Numbered from the stretch's first letter, positions 1 through 6,732 are shown. The stretch is 10,461 nt of DNA from Rubrivivax sp. (GCA_004211235.1 SEEY01000083.1:1-10461); one strand, 5' to 3'. Notes: generated by a model not told the origin, from the letters alone. Numbers and translations are program-made.

Positions 1-118
1 CCGGGAGTCCCGCCCGGCGGCGGGGTAACTTTCTTCTGCGGGGCCAGAAGAAAGTCACCAAAGAAGAGGCCCTGAACCGCACACGACCGCGGCGCCGCCA
101 ACAGCGGCGCGCGAAAAC
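1..118 (+). repeat. Left outer arm of the palindrome
   Basis: This arm is almost identical to the reverse complement of 470-587. It contains a perfect 11-base-pair stem, ACTTTCTTCTG at 28-38 and CAGAAGAAAGT at 45-55, around the six-base loop CGGGGC. After one A-C mismatch the stem resumes with three more pairs (24-26 with 57-59). It is followed by a purine-rich stretch (AAAGAAGAGG at 60-69) and a GC-rich tail with a small GGCGCC core near 91-96. It may continue to the left of base 1. Confidence 0.85.
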
Positions 119-248
119 GGCCAGTGACATTGCCGGACGAAGCGAACCGCTGCGCTCTCGCGTCTGACTTGTCACGAGCGCGCCGCATCGCACCTCCTGC
201 GCGTCCGACGCGCGGCTGCACGCCGGGCTCACGAGAACAGCCAATACA

Positions 249-266
249 GCGTCGCTCGGGCGACGC
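249..266. repeat. Short stem-loop, left of centre
   Basis: GCGTCGC at 249-255 pairs with GCGACGC at 260-266 across a TCGG tetraloop. Bases 249-264 also match the reverse complement of 331-346, so this hairpin has a counterpart in the other half of the palindrome, offset by seven bases from the outer register. Confidence 0.6.
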
Positions 267-286
267 GACCGACAGCGCATTCGTAG

Positions 287-312
287 GTTGGGGTGAGCTT
301 GCGAACCCCAAC
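287..312. repeat. Hairpin close to the palindrome centre
   Basis: GTTGGGGT at 287-294 pairs perfectly with ACCCCAAC at 305-312, with a ten-base loop between them. It sits within a few bases of the symmetry centre (about 294). Stems of the form GTTGGG...CCCAAC recur between genes in many proteobacterial genomes; that is my general recollection and was not checked here. Confidence 0.65.
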
Positions 313-324
313 AGGCGACGCCCC

Positions 325-341
325 GCTCGGGTCGCCCGAGC
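325..341. repeat. Short stem-loop, right of centre
   Basis: GCTCGGG at 325-331 pairs perfectly with CCCGAGC at 335-341 around the three-base loop TCG. It shares the GCTCGGG/CCCGAGC word with the hairpin at 249-266. The flanks GGCGACG (315-321) and CGACGC (341-346) extend the repeat similarity. Confidence 0.6.
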
Positions 342-469
342 GACGCGTCTTCCTGATGAGCCCGGCGTGCAGCCGGCGTTAAGCGGCATGAAGGAGCGAT
401 GGATGGATGTCTTCACAGGGACAGCAGCGAGAGCGCAGCGGGTCGCGTCTGCCCGCCACACCACTGGAG

Positions 470-587
470 GTTTTCGCGCGCCGCTCATGGCGGCGCCGCG
501 GTCGTGTGCGGTTCAGGGCCTCTTCTTTGGTGACTTTCTTCTGGCCCCGCAGAAGAAAGTTACCCCGCCGCCGGGCGGGACTCCCGG
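470..587 (-). repeat. Right outer arm of the palindrome
   Basis: This is the mirror copy of bases 1-118. Its own hairpin lies at 533-560: ACTTTCTTCTG at 533-543 pairs with CAGAAGAAAGT at 550-560. The arm ends 45 bases before the ATG of the ABC transporter ATPase, so any promoter for that operon must lie inside the repeat, in the short spacer 588-632, or upstream of the window. Open reading frames crossing this arm have no recognisable protein features and appear to be chance. Confidence 0.85.
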
Positions 588-632
588 CAATGCAGCGAGT
601 CAAACACCCGTTCCGCCAAAGCAAACCAAACC

Positions 633-1439
633 ATGACCGCCACCGCCCCCCAAGAACACGCCGCGCTGGCCGCCACAGCAATCCAACCCCTGCTGCAAGT
701 CCGCAACCTCACCCTCGAATACCGCAGCGACCACAAGACCCTCCGCGCCACCCAAGCCGTCTCCTTCAACGTCCTCGAGTCCGACCGCTTCGTGCTCCTC
801 GGCGCCTCCGGCTGCGGCAAGAGCAGCCTGCTCAAGGCCATCGCCGGATTCCTTCCACCAAGCTCCGGCGACATCCTCCTGGACAACCAGCCCGTCACCG
901 AACCCGGCCCTGACCGCGTCGTCGTCTTCCAGGAGTTCGACCAGCTGCCGCCGTGGAAACGCGTCATCGACAACGTCGCCTTCGGCCTCATCGCCTCGCG
1001 CCAGTGCGGCAAGGACGAAGCCCGAGAACGCGCCTCGCAAGCCCTGCACACGGTCGGGCTGGCCCGCTTCGCCGATGCCTTCCCGCACCAGCTCAGCGGC
1101 GGCATGAAGCAGCGCGCCGCCATCGCCCGTGCCCTGGCCATGCGCCCGCGCGTGCTGCTGATGGACGAGCCCTTCGCCGCGCTGGACGCCCTCACCCGCC
1201 GCAGCCTGCAGGAAGAACTGCTGCGGCTGTGGAGCGAGCTGGGCTTCACGCTGCTCTTCGTCACCCATTCCATCGAGGAGGCGCTGCTCGTCGGCAGCCG
1301 CATCCTGCTGCTGTCGCCCCACCCGGGCCGCGTGCGCGCCGAATTGAACGCGGACAAATTCGACGCCGCCAGCCGCGGCAGCAACGCCTTCCAGGCCCAG
1401 CAGCAGCGCATCCACCGCCTGCTCTTCGACACGCCATGA
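633..1439 (+). CDS. ABC transporter ATP-binding protein, nitrate/sulfonate/taurine (TauB/SsuB) type
   Basis: This 268-residue protein is the cytoplasmic ATPase that powers a small-molecule importer. All nucleotide-binding motifs are present in order: Walker A GASGCGKS (57-64), Q-loop glutamine at 100 in VVVFQEFDQLPPW, signature LSGGMKQ (154-160), Walker B VLLMDEP (174-180), D-loop ALDA (183-186) and switch histidine 212 in FVTHSIEEA. The HPGRV stretch near 230 and the overall layout are typical of TauB/SsuB/NrtD-type subunits. Its stop overlaps the start of the permease (ATGA at 1436-1439), so the two genes are translationally coupled. The ATG at 633 is the only sensible start; no clear Shine-Dalgarno sequence precedes it. 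The first third of the gene uses CTC leucine codons much more than the rest. The substrate cannot be read from the ATPase, and no specific gene symbol is justified. Confidence 0.93.
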   Translation: MTATAPQEHAALAATAIQPLLQVRNLTLEYRSDHKTLRATQAVSFNVLESDRFVLLGASGCGKSSLLKAIAGFLPPSSGDILLDNQPVTEPGPDRVVVFQEFDQLPPWKRVIDNVAFGLIASRQCGKDEARERASQALHTVGLARFADAFPHQLSGGMKQRAAIARALAMRPRVLLMDEPFAALDALTRRSLQEELLRLWSELGFTLLFVTHSIEEALLVGSRILLLSPHPGRVRAELNADKFDAASRGSNAFQAQQQRIHRLLFDTP

Positions 1440-2299
1440 GCTACGTCCACCCCCGCCCCGAGTTCGAACATGCGCTGCCACCGTTGCCGGCGGCTGCCGA
1501 GCCACCGGCAGTGAGTGCCGTGCAGCGCCTCTGGCAGCGCGACGGCATCCGCCAGGTCGTCGTGCTCATCCTGATCGCCGCGGCCTGGGAAGGCGCCGCG
1601 CGCTGGGCTGGAAACGACCTGCTGCTGCCCGGCTTCCTGCAGGCCGCGCAGGCCTGGATGACGGACTTGCGCAACGGCGAGCTGATTGCCCGCACGGCCG
1701 CATCGCTGTCACTGCTGCTGCGCGGTTATGCGCTCGGCGTCGTGCTGGCGCTGACCCTGTCGGCGCTGGCCGTGGCCACGCGGCCGGGGCGCGACGTGCT
1801 GAACACGCTGACGTCCCTCTTCAACCCGCTGCCCGCCATCGCGCTGCTGCCGCTGGCACTGCTGTGGTTCGGCCTCGGCCAGGGCAGCCTGATCTTCGTG
1901 CTCGTGCATGCGGTGCTGTGGCCGCTGGCGCTGTCGACGCTGTCGGGCTTTCAGGGCGTGCCCGAGACGCTGCGCATGGCCGGCCGCAACTACGGCCTGC
2001 GCGGGCTGCGCTATGTGCTGCACATCCTGGTGCCGTCGGCGTTGCCGGCCATCCTGTCGGGGCTGCGCATCGGCTGGGCGTTCGCGTGGCGCACGCTCAT
2101 CGCGGCAGAGCTGTTCTTCGGCGCCTCGTCGGGCCGCGGCGGCCTGGGCTGGTACATCTTCCAGAACCGCAACGAGCTGATGACGGACCGCGTCTTCGCC
2201 GGCCTGGCCACGGTCGTGCTGATCGGCTGGCTGGTCGAGCGTTTCGTCTTCGACACCATCGAGCGGCTGACCGTCAGGCGCTGGGGCGTGCAGCGCTGA
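1436..2299 (+). CDS. ABC transporter permease, nitrate/sulfonate/taurine (TauC/SsuC) type
   Basis: This 287-residue inner-membrane protein forms the channel partner of the preceding ATPase. Hydrophobic segments lie at about 39-55, 87-114, 126-146, 150-171, 211-229 and 252-270, matching the usual six-helix fold of this permease family. The cytoplasmic EAA-type coupling loop is visible at about 179-210, with the characteristic GLRGLRYVLHILVPSALP followed by ILSGLRIGWAFAW. The N-terminal 30 residues are proline- and alanine-rich and lie before the first helix. The start at 1436 is chosen because it overlaps the ATPase stop as ATGA and gives the family's normal length; the longer frame reading back to 953 overlaps the ATPase and has shadow-like composition. 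No periplasmic binding-protein gene follows, so the transport substrate is unknown. Confidence 0.92.
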   Translation: MSYVHPRPEFEHALPPLPAAAEPPAVSAVQRLWQRDGIRQVVVLILIAAAWEGAARWAGNDLLLPGFLQAAQAWMTDLRNGELIARTAASLSLLLRGYALGVVLALTLSALAVATRPGRDVLNTLTSLFNPLPAIALLPLALLWFGLGQGSLIFVLVHAVLWPLALSTLSGFQGVPETLRMAGRNYGLRGLRYVLHILVPSALPAILSGLRIGWAFAWRTLIAAELFFGASSGRGGLGWYIFQNRNELMTDRVFAGLATVVLIGWLVERFVFDTIERLTVRRWGVQR

Positions 2300-2306
2300 G
2301 GTCGAC

Positions 2307-2320
2307 CGCCGACGTCGGCG
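2307..2320. terminator. Possible bidirectional terminator between convergent genes
   Basis: A perfect 14-base palindrome, CGCCGACGTCGGCG, lies in the 43-base gap between the permease stop and the stop of the oppositely oriented diguanylate cyclase. It could fold as a five-pair stem with an ACGT loop in either transcript. There is no T-tract on either side, so an intrinsic terminator is only a weak suggestion based on position. Confidence 0.3.
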
Positions 2321-2342
2321 AGCGATGGCTACAGCGCACGGC

Positions 2343-5300
2343 CTACGCCGCCCATTGGCCGCGGCCCAGGGCCTTGGCGCGGTAGACGGCGGCGTCGGCG
2401 CGATGCACCAGGCCGTCCCAGCCGTCGCCGCTGGCCAGCGCCACGCCCACGCTGGCGCCGATGTGCAGCTGCAGCGGGCCGATGCGGAACGGCGTGGCGG
2501 CGGCGGCCACGACCTTCTCGGCCACCGCCTCGGCGTTGTCCTCCGACCGGATGCCGGGCAGCACGATCGCGAACTCGTCGCCGCCAAGGCGAGCCACCAG
2601 ATCGGTGGGCCGCACCAGCTTCTTCAGCCGCTCGGCGAATGACTTGAGCAGCGCGTCGCCGGTCGGGTGGCCATGCGTATCGTTGACTGGCTTGAATCGG
2701 TCCAGGTCGATGTAGAGCAAAGCCAGCCCTTCATCGTGCTTGTCGTGGCGTTGCGAAAGATAGGTCTCCAAACCCTGACGGTTCAACACGCCAGTGAGCG
2801 CATCACGCTCGCTGAGGCGCAGCAGGCGCAGCTCCTCGCGCTTTTGCGCCGTGATGTCCTGGGCGACGGCGACGAAGCCGTCGACATCGCCGCTGGGCAG
2901 CAGCAGCGGCACATAGGTCACCTGCTGGTTCTGCAGGCCGTCGCCGGACAAGGAGTCGCGTTCGAACGTGACCGTCTCGCCCCGCAACGCACGCCGGACG
3001 GCCGCCTCGCTGGCCGAGTACTCCTGCCCGCCGAGCACGTCGCGGATGCGCAAACCGAGGATGTCTGCGCGTGGCCGATCGCGCCACCGTTCGAACGCCG
3101 AGTTGACGAAGCGGTAGGTCTCGTCCGGGCCCACTGCAGAGACGACCGCGGGAATGGCCTCTGCGACGGAGCTGAGCATCAGCGCCTGGCGGTGGAGCAG
3201 TTCGCGGGTCTCCACCTCCCTGCTGATGTCGCGCATCACCGACGAATATCGCGACACGCGGCCTTCGTCGTCCCGGTGCGCGATGACCAGGTGGCTCACG
3301 GGCACCACCTGCCCGTCATCGAGGACGACCTGGCTTTCGCCCAGCCACACGCCGTGGTCCCTGGCGTAGGGCCTCGCCTCCTCGACCAGGCGCTGGCAGG
3401 CCTGCGGCGTGTAGAACTCGTCGAATCGGTGTGCGCCAACGTCCTGTTCGAGCGCAAGTCCGACCGCGGCGCGCGCCGCGGGGTTCATGTAGGTCACCTG
3501 GCCGAGCCGGTCAGACTGGACGACGAAATCCGGCGTGTTGTCGAAGATCTCGGTCAGCTCGCGCAATCCGCGTTCCGCGACCTTGCGCTCGGTGATGTCG
3601 ATGCCGGTCGTGAACAGGCCGCGCACCTCGCCGTGCTCATCCACGTCCGGCATGAGCTGGCTCTCGATGTGGCGCACCTGGCCGCCGATGACCTCGTCGA
3701 ACTCGAAGCGTTGCGCCTGGCCAGCGAGCGCTGCCAACCGGTAGGGCACGGTCCGCTGCTCGCCGATGAGCTCCGCGCGCGTGCGGCCCAGGATGTCCTC
3801 CCGCGCCAGCCCGTAGCGGCGGCAATGCGCCTCATTGACGAACTGATAGCGCCCACCGCGGTCGAGATAGCCGATGCGGATGGGCAGGTGGTCCGTGATG
3901 TCGCGGATGAACGCCTCCTGAGTCTTCAGCCGGAGCTCGAGGTTCTTGCGCTCGGTGATGTCCTGCAGTGCGCCGACGACGCCCACGGGCCGACCCTCGG
4001 CGTCGTGCTCCGTGTCGGCCACGAGGCTGACCCAGCACCGCCTGCCCCGGGCCGTGACCAGCGGCACTTCGATCTGCCAACGCTTGCCGGTGCGAACGCC
4101 GTCCTCCAGGCAGGCGACGACGCTCCCCTGCGCTTCCGGCGCGATGAAATCCAGCGCGGCGGCCAGCGTCGGCAGGTAGTCGTCGGGCACCTCATGGATC
4201 TCGCGGACCGTGTCGGTCCAGGACATCGCGGAGGTTTCGAGGTCGAGCCGCCAGCCGCCCACGCCGGCCAGGCGCCCTGTCAGGGCCAGCGACATCTGGC
4301 TCTGCCTCAGCTCGATCTCGCGGGCCCTGCGCGGCGAGATGTCGTGCAGGAAGGCGATGGTGGAGAAGCCGTCGCCCTCGGGCACCGATGCCACCGACAG
4401 CTCCACCGGGATGCGCCGACCATCTTTGTGCACCGCCATCAGCTCCAGGCGGCTCGCAAAGGGCTGCACGACGGAGACCTGGCTGCTGTCCGCCTGGATC
4501 AGGGACGACAGCGTGCGCATCAGCGCCTCGTCGCGACTCCAGCCGAAGGTGCGTTCCGCCTGGGCATTCCATTCCGTGATGCGCCCGGCCTCGTCGGTGG
4601 CGATGAAGGCGTCCGGCGCATTCCTGAGGATGCCGCGCACGCGCGCCTCGTTGCGCGCCTGCGCCACCTCGGCCTGCCGGCGTGCGGTGATGTCCAGCAC
4701 GAGAGAGTGAAAGCCGTCGATGCTGCCGTCGGGCAGCACATTCGGGATGTACTCGACGAGGCTGTACTGGCCATCGGCCGACTGCTGCTCGAACCTGACG
4801 TTCTCACCGCGCAGTGCGGCCTCGACATGGCGGCGCAGCTCGGCGTACGGGGCGTCACCCAGCATCTCCTGCATCGTCTGGCCGAGGCAGGCCGCCGGGT
4901 CCTGGCCCGTGAGTGCGCCGTAGCGCGCATTCGTGAAGCGGTAGCGCTGGTCGCTACCGACATAGGCCACCAGCCCGGGGATGTTGTCGGCGATCGCGCG
5001 GATGCGCCGCTCCGAAGCTTCGCGTTGTTCGATCTGCTGGCGCAGTGCCACGTCGCGCGCGGCCAGCGCATCGGCCATGCTGTCGAAGCGCCGCGCGAGC
5101 TGCCCGATCTCATCGTCCCCGCGCCTGACGCCGGACCGGCTCAGGTCGCCGCGGGCGATGGCGTCGGTCATGTCTTCCAACCGCCGCAGCGGGCGCAGCA
5201 GCCGGCTGGCGACGAGGACGCCCTGCCCGATCAAAAGACCCGCCAGCGCCGCCACGGCCGCCACCGTCGTCTGCCGGAATCGACGCGCCGCCTCGTTGCT

Positions 5301-5732
5301 CGCCTCGCGCTTTTGCCGCGCCGCGAGGAAGATGCCATCGGCCAGGCTGCGCGTCTCGGTCAGCAGTGCGGTCAGGGACGGGCCCTGGCCGTCGGCCGCA
5401 AGTTGCTCGAAGTCGTCGCGCAGCCGGTCGACGGCCGCCAGCAAGTCGGCCCGGGGATTGGCGCCGTCTGCAGCGGCGCCCTGTTGCAACTGCGAGGCCA
5501 GTTCACGCTGCCGGTCCCGCCAGGCCTTTGCATCCTGCTCGCTGCGAGAACGGGCGTAGGCCTGCGTCAAGACCAGCAGCGACGACATCTCGCGCGCCGC
5601 CACCAGCGCGCGGTACTGCCCGGCCTCGGCATCCTGCGAGGCGGCCGCGCTGCGCCACAGCGTGACGGCCAGCGCGAGCGTGACCACCGCGGCAAGCGCG
5701 GCAGACACGGTGATCAAGCTGCGGACCTTCAT
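2343..5732 (-). CDS. Membrane-bound diguanylate cyclase with HAMP, six PAS domains and GGDEF
   Basis: This 1129-residue protein is predicted to make cyclic di-GMP from two GTP at the inner membrane in response to a signal. A helix at about 7-26 and a second at about 157-178 bracket a roughly 130-residue periplasmic, probably helical region. A HAMP linker follows (about 178-234), then six PAS domains at about 245-351, 365-470, 480-595, 607-716, 726-838 and 853-963; all but the fifth end in a clear DIT/DIS-type motif with a linker helix, and the fifth ends in RDIS. The cyclase domain spans about 970-1125, with YIDLDRFKPVND (1007-1018), the active-site GGDEF at 1050-1054 and an RxxD product-inhibition site RPTD at 1041-1044, five residues upstream as usual. 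There is no EAL or HD-GYP domain, so a pure cyclase is expected. The ATG at 5732 directly precedes the first membrane helix; the ribosome binding site is weak. The signal is unknown; outputs such as biofilm or motility control are inferred from the family. Confidence 0.93.
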   Translation of the reverse strand: MKVRSLITVSAALAAVVTLALAVTLWRSAAASQDAEAGQYRALVAAREMSSLLVLTQAYARSRSEQDAKAWRDRQRELASQLQQGAAADGANPRADLLAAVDRLRDDFEQLAADGQGPSLTALLTETRSLADGIFLAARQKREASNEAARRFRQTTVAAVAALAGLLIGQGVLVASRLLRPLRRLEDMTDAIARGDLSRSGVRRGDDEIGQLARRFDSMADALAARDVALRQQIEQREASERRIRAIADNIPGLVAYVGSDQRYRFTNARYGALTGQDPAACLGQTMQEMLGDAPYAELRRHVEAALRGENVRFEQQSADGQYSLVEYIPNVLPDGSIDGFHSLVLDITARRQAEVAQARNEARVRGILRNAPDAFIATDEAGRITEWNAQAERTFGWSRDEALMRTLSSLIQADSSQVSVVQPFASRLELMAVHKDGRRIPVELSVASVPEGDGFSTIAFLHDISPRRAREIELRQSQMSLALTGRLAGVGGWRLDLETSAMSWTDTVREIHEVPDDYLPTLAAALDFIAPEAQGSVVACLEDGVRTGKRWQIEVPLVTARGRRCWVSLVADTEHDAEGRPVGVVGALQDITERKNLELRLKTQEAFIRDITDHLPIRIGYLDRGGRYQFVNEAHCRRYGLAREDILGRTRAELIGEQRTVPYRLAALAGQAQRFEFDEVIGGQVRHIESQLMPDVDEHGEVRGLFTTGIDITERKVAERGLRELTEIFDNTPDFVVQSDRLGQVTYMNPAARAAVGLALEQDVGAHRFDEFYTPQACQRLVEEARPYARDHGVWLGESQVVLDDGQVVPVSHLVIAHRDDEGRVSRYSSVMRDISREVETRELLHRQALMLSSVAEAIPAVVSAVGPDETYRFVNSAFERWRDRPRADILGLRIRDVLGGQEYSASEAAVRRALRGETVTFERDSLSGDGLQNQQVTYVPLLLPSGDVDGFVAVAQDITAQKREELRLLRLSERDALTGVLNRQGLETYLSQRHDKHDEGLALLYIDLDRFKPVNDTHGHPTGDALLKSFAERLKKLVRPTDLVARLGGDEFAIVLPGIRSEDNAEAVAEKVVAAAATPFRIGPLQLHIGASVGVALASGDGWDGLVHRADAAVYRAKALGRGQWAA

Positions 5733-5790
5733 CGCGCGGGCGTTCCGGCCGGCGCTGGCAGGGCATTTCTGGAGGCCGTCATGGCGGCAG

Positions 5791-5809
5791 GTTCCGGTGA
5801 AATCGGAAC
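5791..5809. other. Small stem-loop upstream of the diguanylate cyclase
   Basis: GTTCCG at 5791-5796 pairs with CGGAAC at 5804-5809 around a seven-base loop. It lies in the 160-base spacer between the YdeI-family gene and the cyclase start, about 60 bases before the cyclase ATG. It could be an operator or a leader structure; no T-tract follows. I see no convincing -35/-10 pair in this spacer. Confidence 0.25.
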
Positions 5810-5892
5810 TCGGCAGTATGCGAGATCACCGCAATCGTGCCCGCCGAGGCGGCGCGGAACTGCGGCAGAGTTGTCGGCAAGGCCGGTTCAGC

Positions 5893-6492
5893 CTAACGCC
5901 GGGTCTGTGGGTAGGTCGTCTCGCCGCGCTTGAGCATCTCGACGAAAGCCGCAATCTTGCGCTGGCGGCCGGCCGGCGTCTTCATGTTGTGCACGCGCCA
6001 GGCCAGCGCGAAGCGGTTCTGCTCGCTGAGCCTGGCGAGCATGGCGCGCGCCTTGGGCTCGGCGTCGATGGCGGCCTGCAGATCGTCCGGGATCTTCATG
6101 CCCTTGCCGCTGCCGTAGGCCCGCAGCCAGCGGCCGTCGGCCTGGGCCGCCTCGACCTCCTTCAGTCCGTGCGGCGTCATGCGTCCCGATTCGATGAGCC
6201 GCGCGACGTTGGCCACGTTGATCTGGCTCCAGATGCTGCGGGGGCGGCGGGGCGTGTAACGCTGCAGATAGCTGGTGTCGTCGAGCCCCTTGCGCAGCCC
6301 GTCGATCCAGCCCCAGCACAGCACCACGTCGATGGCCTCCTTGGGTGTGATCGATACCAGGCCGGAGCCGACCTTGTGGATCTTGATCCACAGCTCGTCG
6401 ACCTTGTCGTGATGCTTGCCGAGCCAGTCGTAGAACGCCTGTTCGTCGCGGAACTCATGCACCTTGGCGGGGTCGACCGTCATTGCAGCCAC
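5893..6492 (-). CDS. YdeI/OmpD-associated (OmdA) family protein
   Basis: The 199-residue product is a soluble protein with no signal peptide or membrane segment. The family hallmark is clear at about 52-92: EAIDVVLCWGWIDGLRKG, then YLQRYTPRRPRSIWSQIN. The C-terminal half (from about 135) has the IPDDLQAAIDAEPKA segment and a lysine/arginine-rich end, also typical. Members are annotated as YdeI/OmpD-associated or bacteriocin-protection proteins, but the biochemical role is not established, so no reaction is proposed. A GTG start at 6492 is preferred over the ATG at 6483 because a GAGGA ribosome binding site lies seven bases before the GTG. It lies downstream of the tRNA on the same strand, and its stop is 160 bases before the cyclase start, so co-transcription with either is uncertain. 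Confidence 0.85.
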   Translation of the reverse strand: MAAMTVDPAKVHEFRDEQAFYDWLGKHHDKVDELWIKIHKVGSGLVSITPKEAIDVVLCWGWIDGLRKGLDDTSYLQRYTPRRPRSIWSQINVANVARLIESGRMTPHGLKEVEAAQADGRWLRAYGSGKGMKIPDDLQAAIDAEPKARAMLARLSEQNRFALAWRVHNMKTPAGRQRKIAAFVEMLKRGETTYPQTRR

Positions 6493-6572
6493 AGGCTCGT
6501 CCTCATGGAAAACATGCGGCCGATTCTGGCCGACGGACGCGGCTCGGACCGCTTGCCGGGCGCCTGCGCAGG

Positions 6573-6585
6573 CCCGCGTTGCGGG
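6573..6585 (-). terminator. GC-rich hairpin just after the tRNA 3' end
   Basis: On the - strand, CCCGC at 6585-6581 pairs with GCGGG at 6577-6573 across the loop AAC, starting five bases past the CCA end of the tRNA. A second perfect palindrome, GCCTGCGCAGGC (6562-6573), follows directly. Together they could end transcription or aid 3' processing, but no U-tract follows, so the call is tentative. Confidence 0.3.
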
Positions 6586-6589
6586 AGGG

Positions 6590-6666
6590 TGGTAGGCCGT
6601 GTTGGACTTGAACCAACGACCAAAGGATTATGAGTCCTCTGCTCTGACCAACTGAGCTAACGGCCC
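6590..6666 (-). tRNA. tRNA with anticodon CAU, probably tRNA-Ile2, otherwise elongator tRNA-Met
   Basis: The 77-base cloverleaf folds fully: acceptor GGGCCGT with ACGGCCT, D-stem GCTC/GAGC, anticodon stem GAGGA/TCCTT with loop CTCATAA, variable loop TGGTC, T-stem GTTGG/CCAAC with loop TTCAAGT, discriminator A and an encoded CCA. The anticodon is CAU. This fits elongator methionine tRNA, or the minor isoleucine tRNA whose C34 is converted to lysidine by TilS to read AUA. The C4-G69 and C5-G68 acceptor pairs match features recognised by E. coli TilS, as I recall, and the T-arm and variable loop resemble tRNA-Ile2, so Ile2 is favoured. It is not an initiator: that tRNA has a C1-A72 mismatch and GGG/CCC anticodon-stem pairs. 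The first pair here is a G1-U72 wobble, which is unusual, and the anticodon stem also opens with G-U. Confidence 0.93.
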
Positions 6667-6692
6667 CCTGGAAGAACACGCGGGGAGGCGCG

Positions 6693-6698
6693 ATTCTA
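6693..6698 (-). promoter_or_regulatory. Candidate -10 box for the tRNA
   Basis: TAGAAT on the - strand matches the -10 consensus at five of six positions and is an AT-rich island in GC-rich surroundings. It lies 26 bases before the mature tRNA 5' end, which would give a short leader removed by RNase P. No good -35 hexamer is seen at the expected spacing, so this is moderate evidence only. Confidence 0.4.
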
Positions 6699-6712
6699 GT
6701 CAGCGGCGGACC

Positions 6713-6729
6713 GGCGCCTGCCCAGCGCC
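6713..6729 (-). terminator. Possible hairpin terminator after hrcA
   Basis: GGCGC and GCGCC form a five-pair stem with a seven-base loop beginning four bases past the hrcA stop codon. There is no U-run after it, and it lies next to the presumed promoter of the downstream tRNA. It may simply separate the two transcripts; evidence is weak. Confidence 0.28.
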
Positions 6730-6732
6730 TGA

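Larger units (their letters stand above)
1..587. repeat. Giant imperfect palindrome filling the gene-free left end
   Basis: The gene-free region 1-632 is dominated by one long inverted repeat. Bases 1-118 match the reverse complement of 470-587 at 116 of 118 positions with no gaps; the only differences are at 101-102. Further inward the pairing decays but stays in the same register (paired positions sum to 588), with perfect blocks at 149-161/427-439 and 214-231/357-374. Nearer the centre there is a shift of about seven bases, and short hairpins occupy the middle. The left boundary is outside the window, so total length is unknown. No transposase or target-site duplication can be seen. It looks like an extragenic, REP- or MITE-like element, or two copies of one repeat placed head to head; which of these is inference. 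The remaining bases 588-632 are a short spacer before the first gene with no recognisable promoter or ribosome binding site. Confidence 0.85.

Noticed and set aside
1..587. CRISPR array or integron-type repeat
   Set aside because: There are two inverted arms and assorted hairpins, not regularly spaced direct repeats; no cas or integrase gene is present.
124..913. Possible small proteins in the left palindrome (frames 124-636, 379-681 - strand, 407-913)
   Set aside because: They are arginine- and proline-rich, cross the inverted repeat, and the last runs into the ATPase in another frame. No ribosome binding sites or recognisable motifs.
633..1040. Horizontal transfer suggested by CTC-rich leucine codons early in the ATPase gene
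   Set aside because: The start of recN shows a similar tendency, so this looks like 5'-end codon preference rather than foreign DNA.
600..1505. A 301-codon - strand frame opposite the ABC ATPase, and another at 560-1471
   Set aside because: Both lie over a complete ATPase with every nucleotide-binding motif; the glycine/alanine/glutamine-rich translations match no family.
2667..5933. A 1088-codon open frame on the + strand antisense to the diguanylate cyclase
   Set aside because: Its codons are exact reverse complements of the cyclase codons. In a GC-rich gene the codons TTA, CTA and TCA are rare, so this frame stays open by chance. Its product is rich in H, R, Q, A and D and shows no family motif, while the opposite strand has complete PAS and GGDEF domains.
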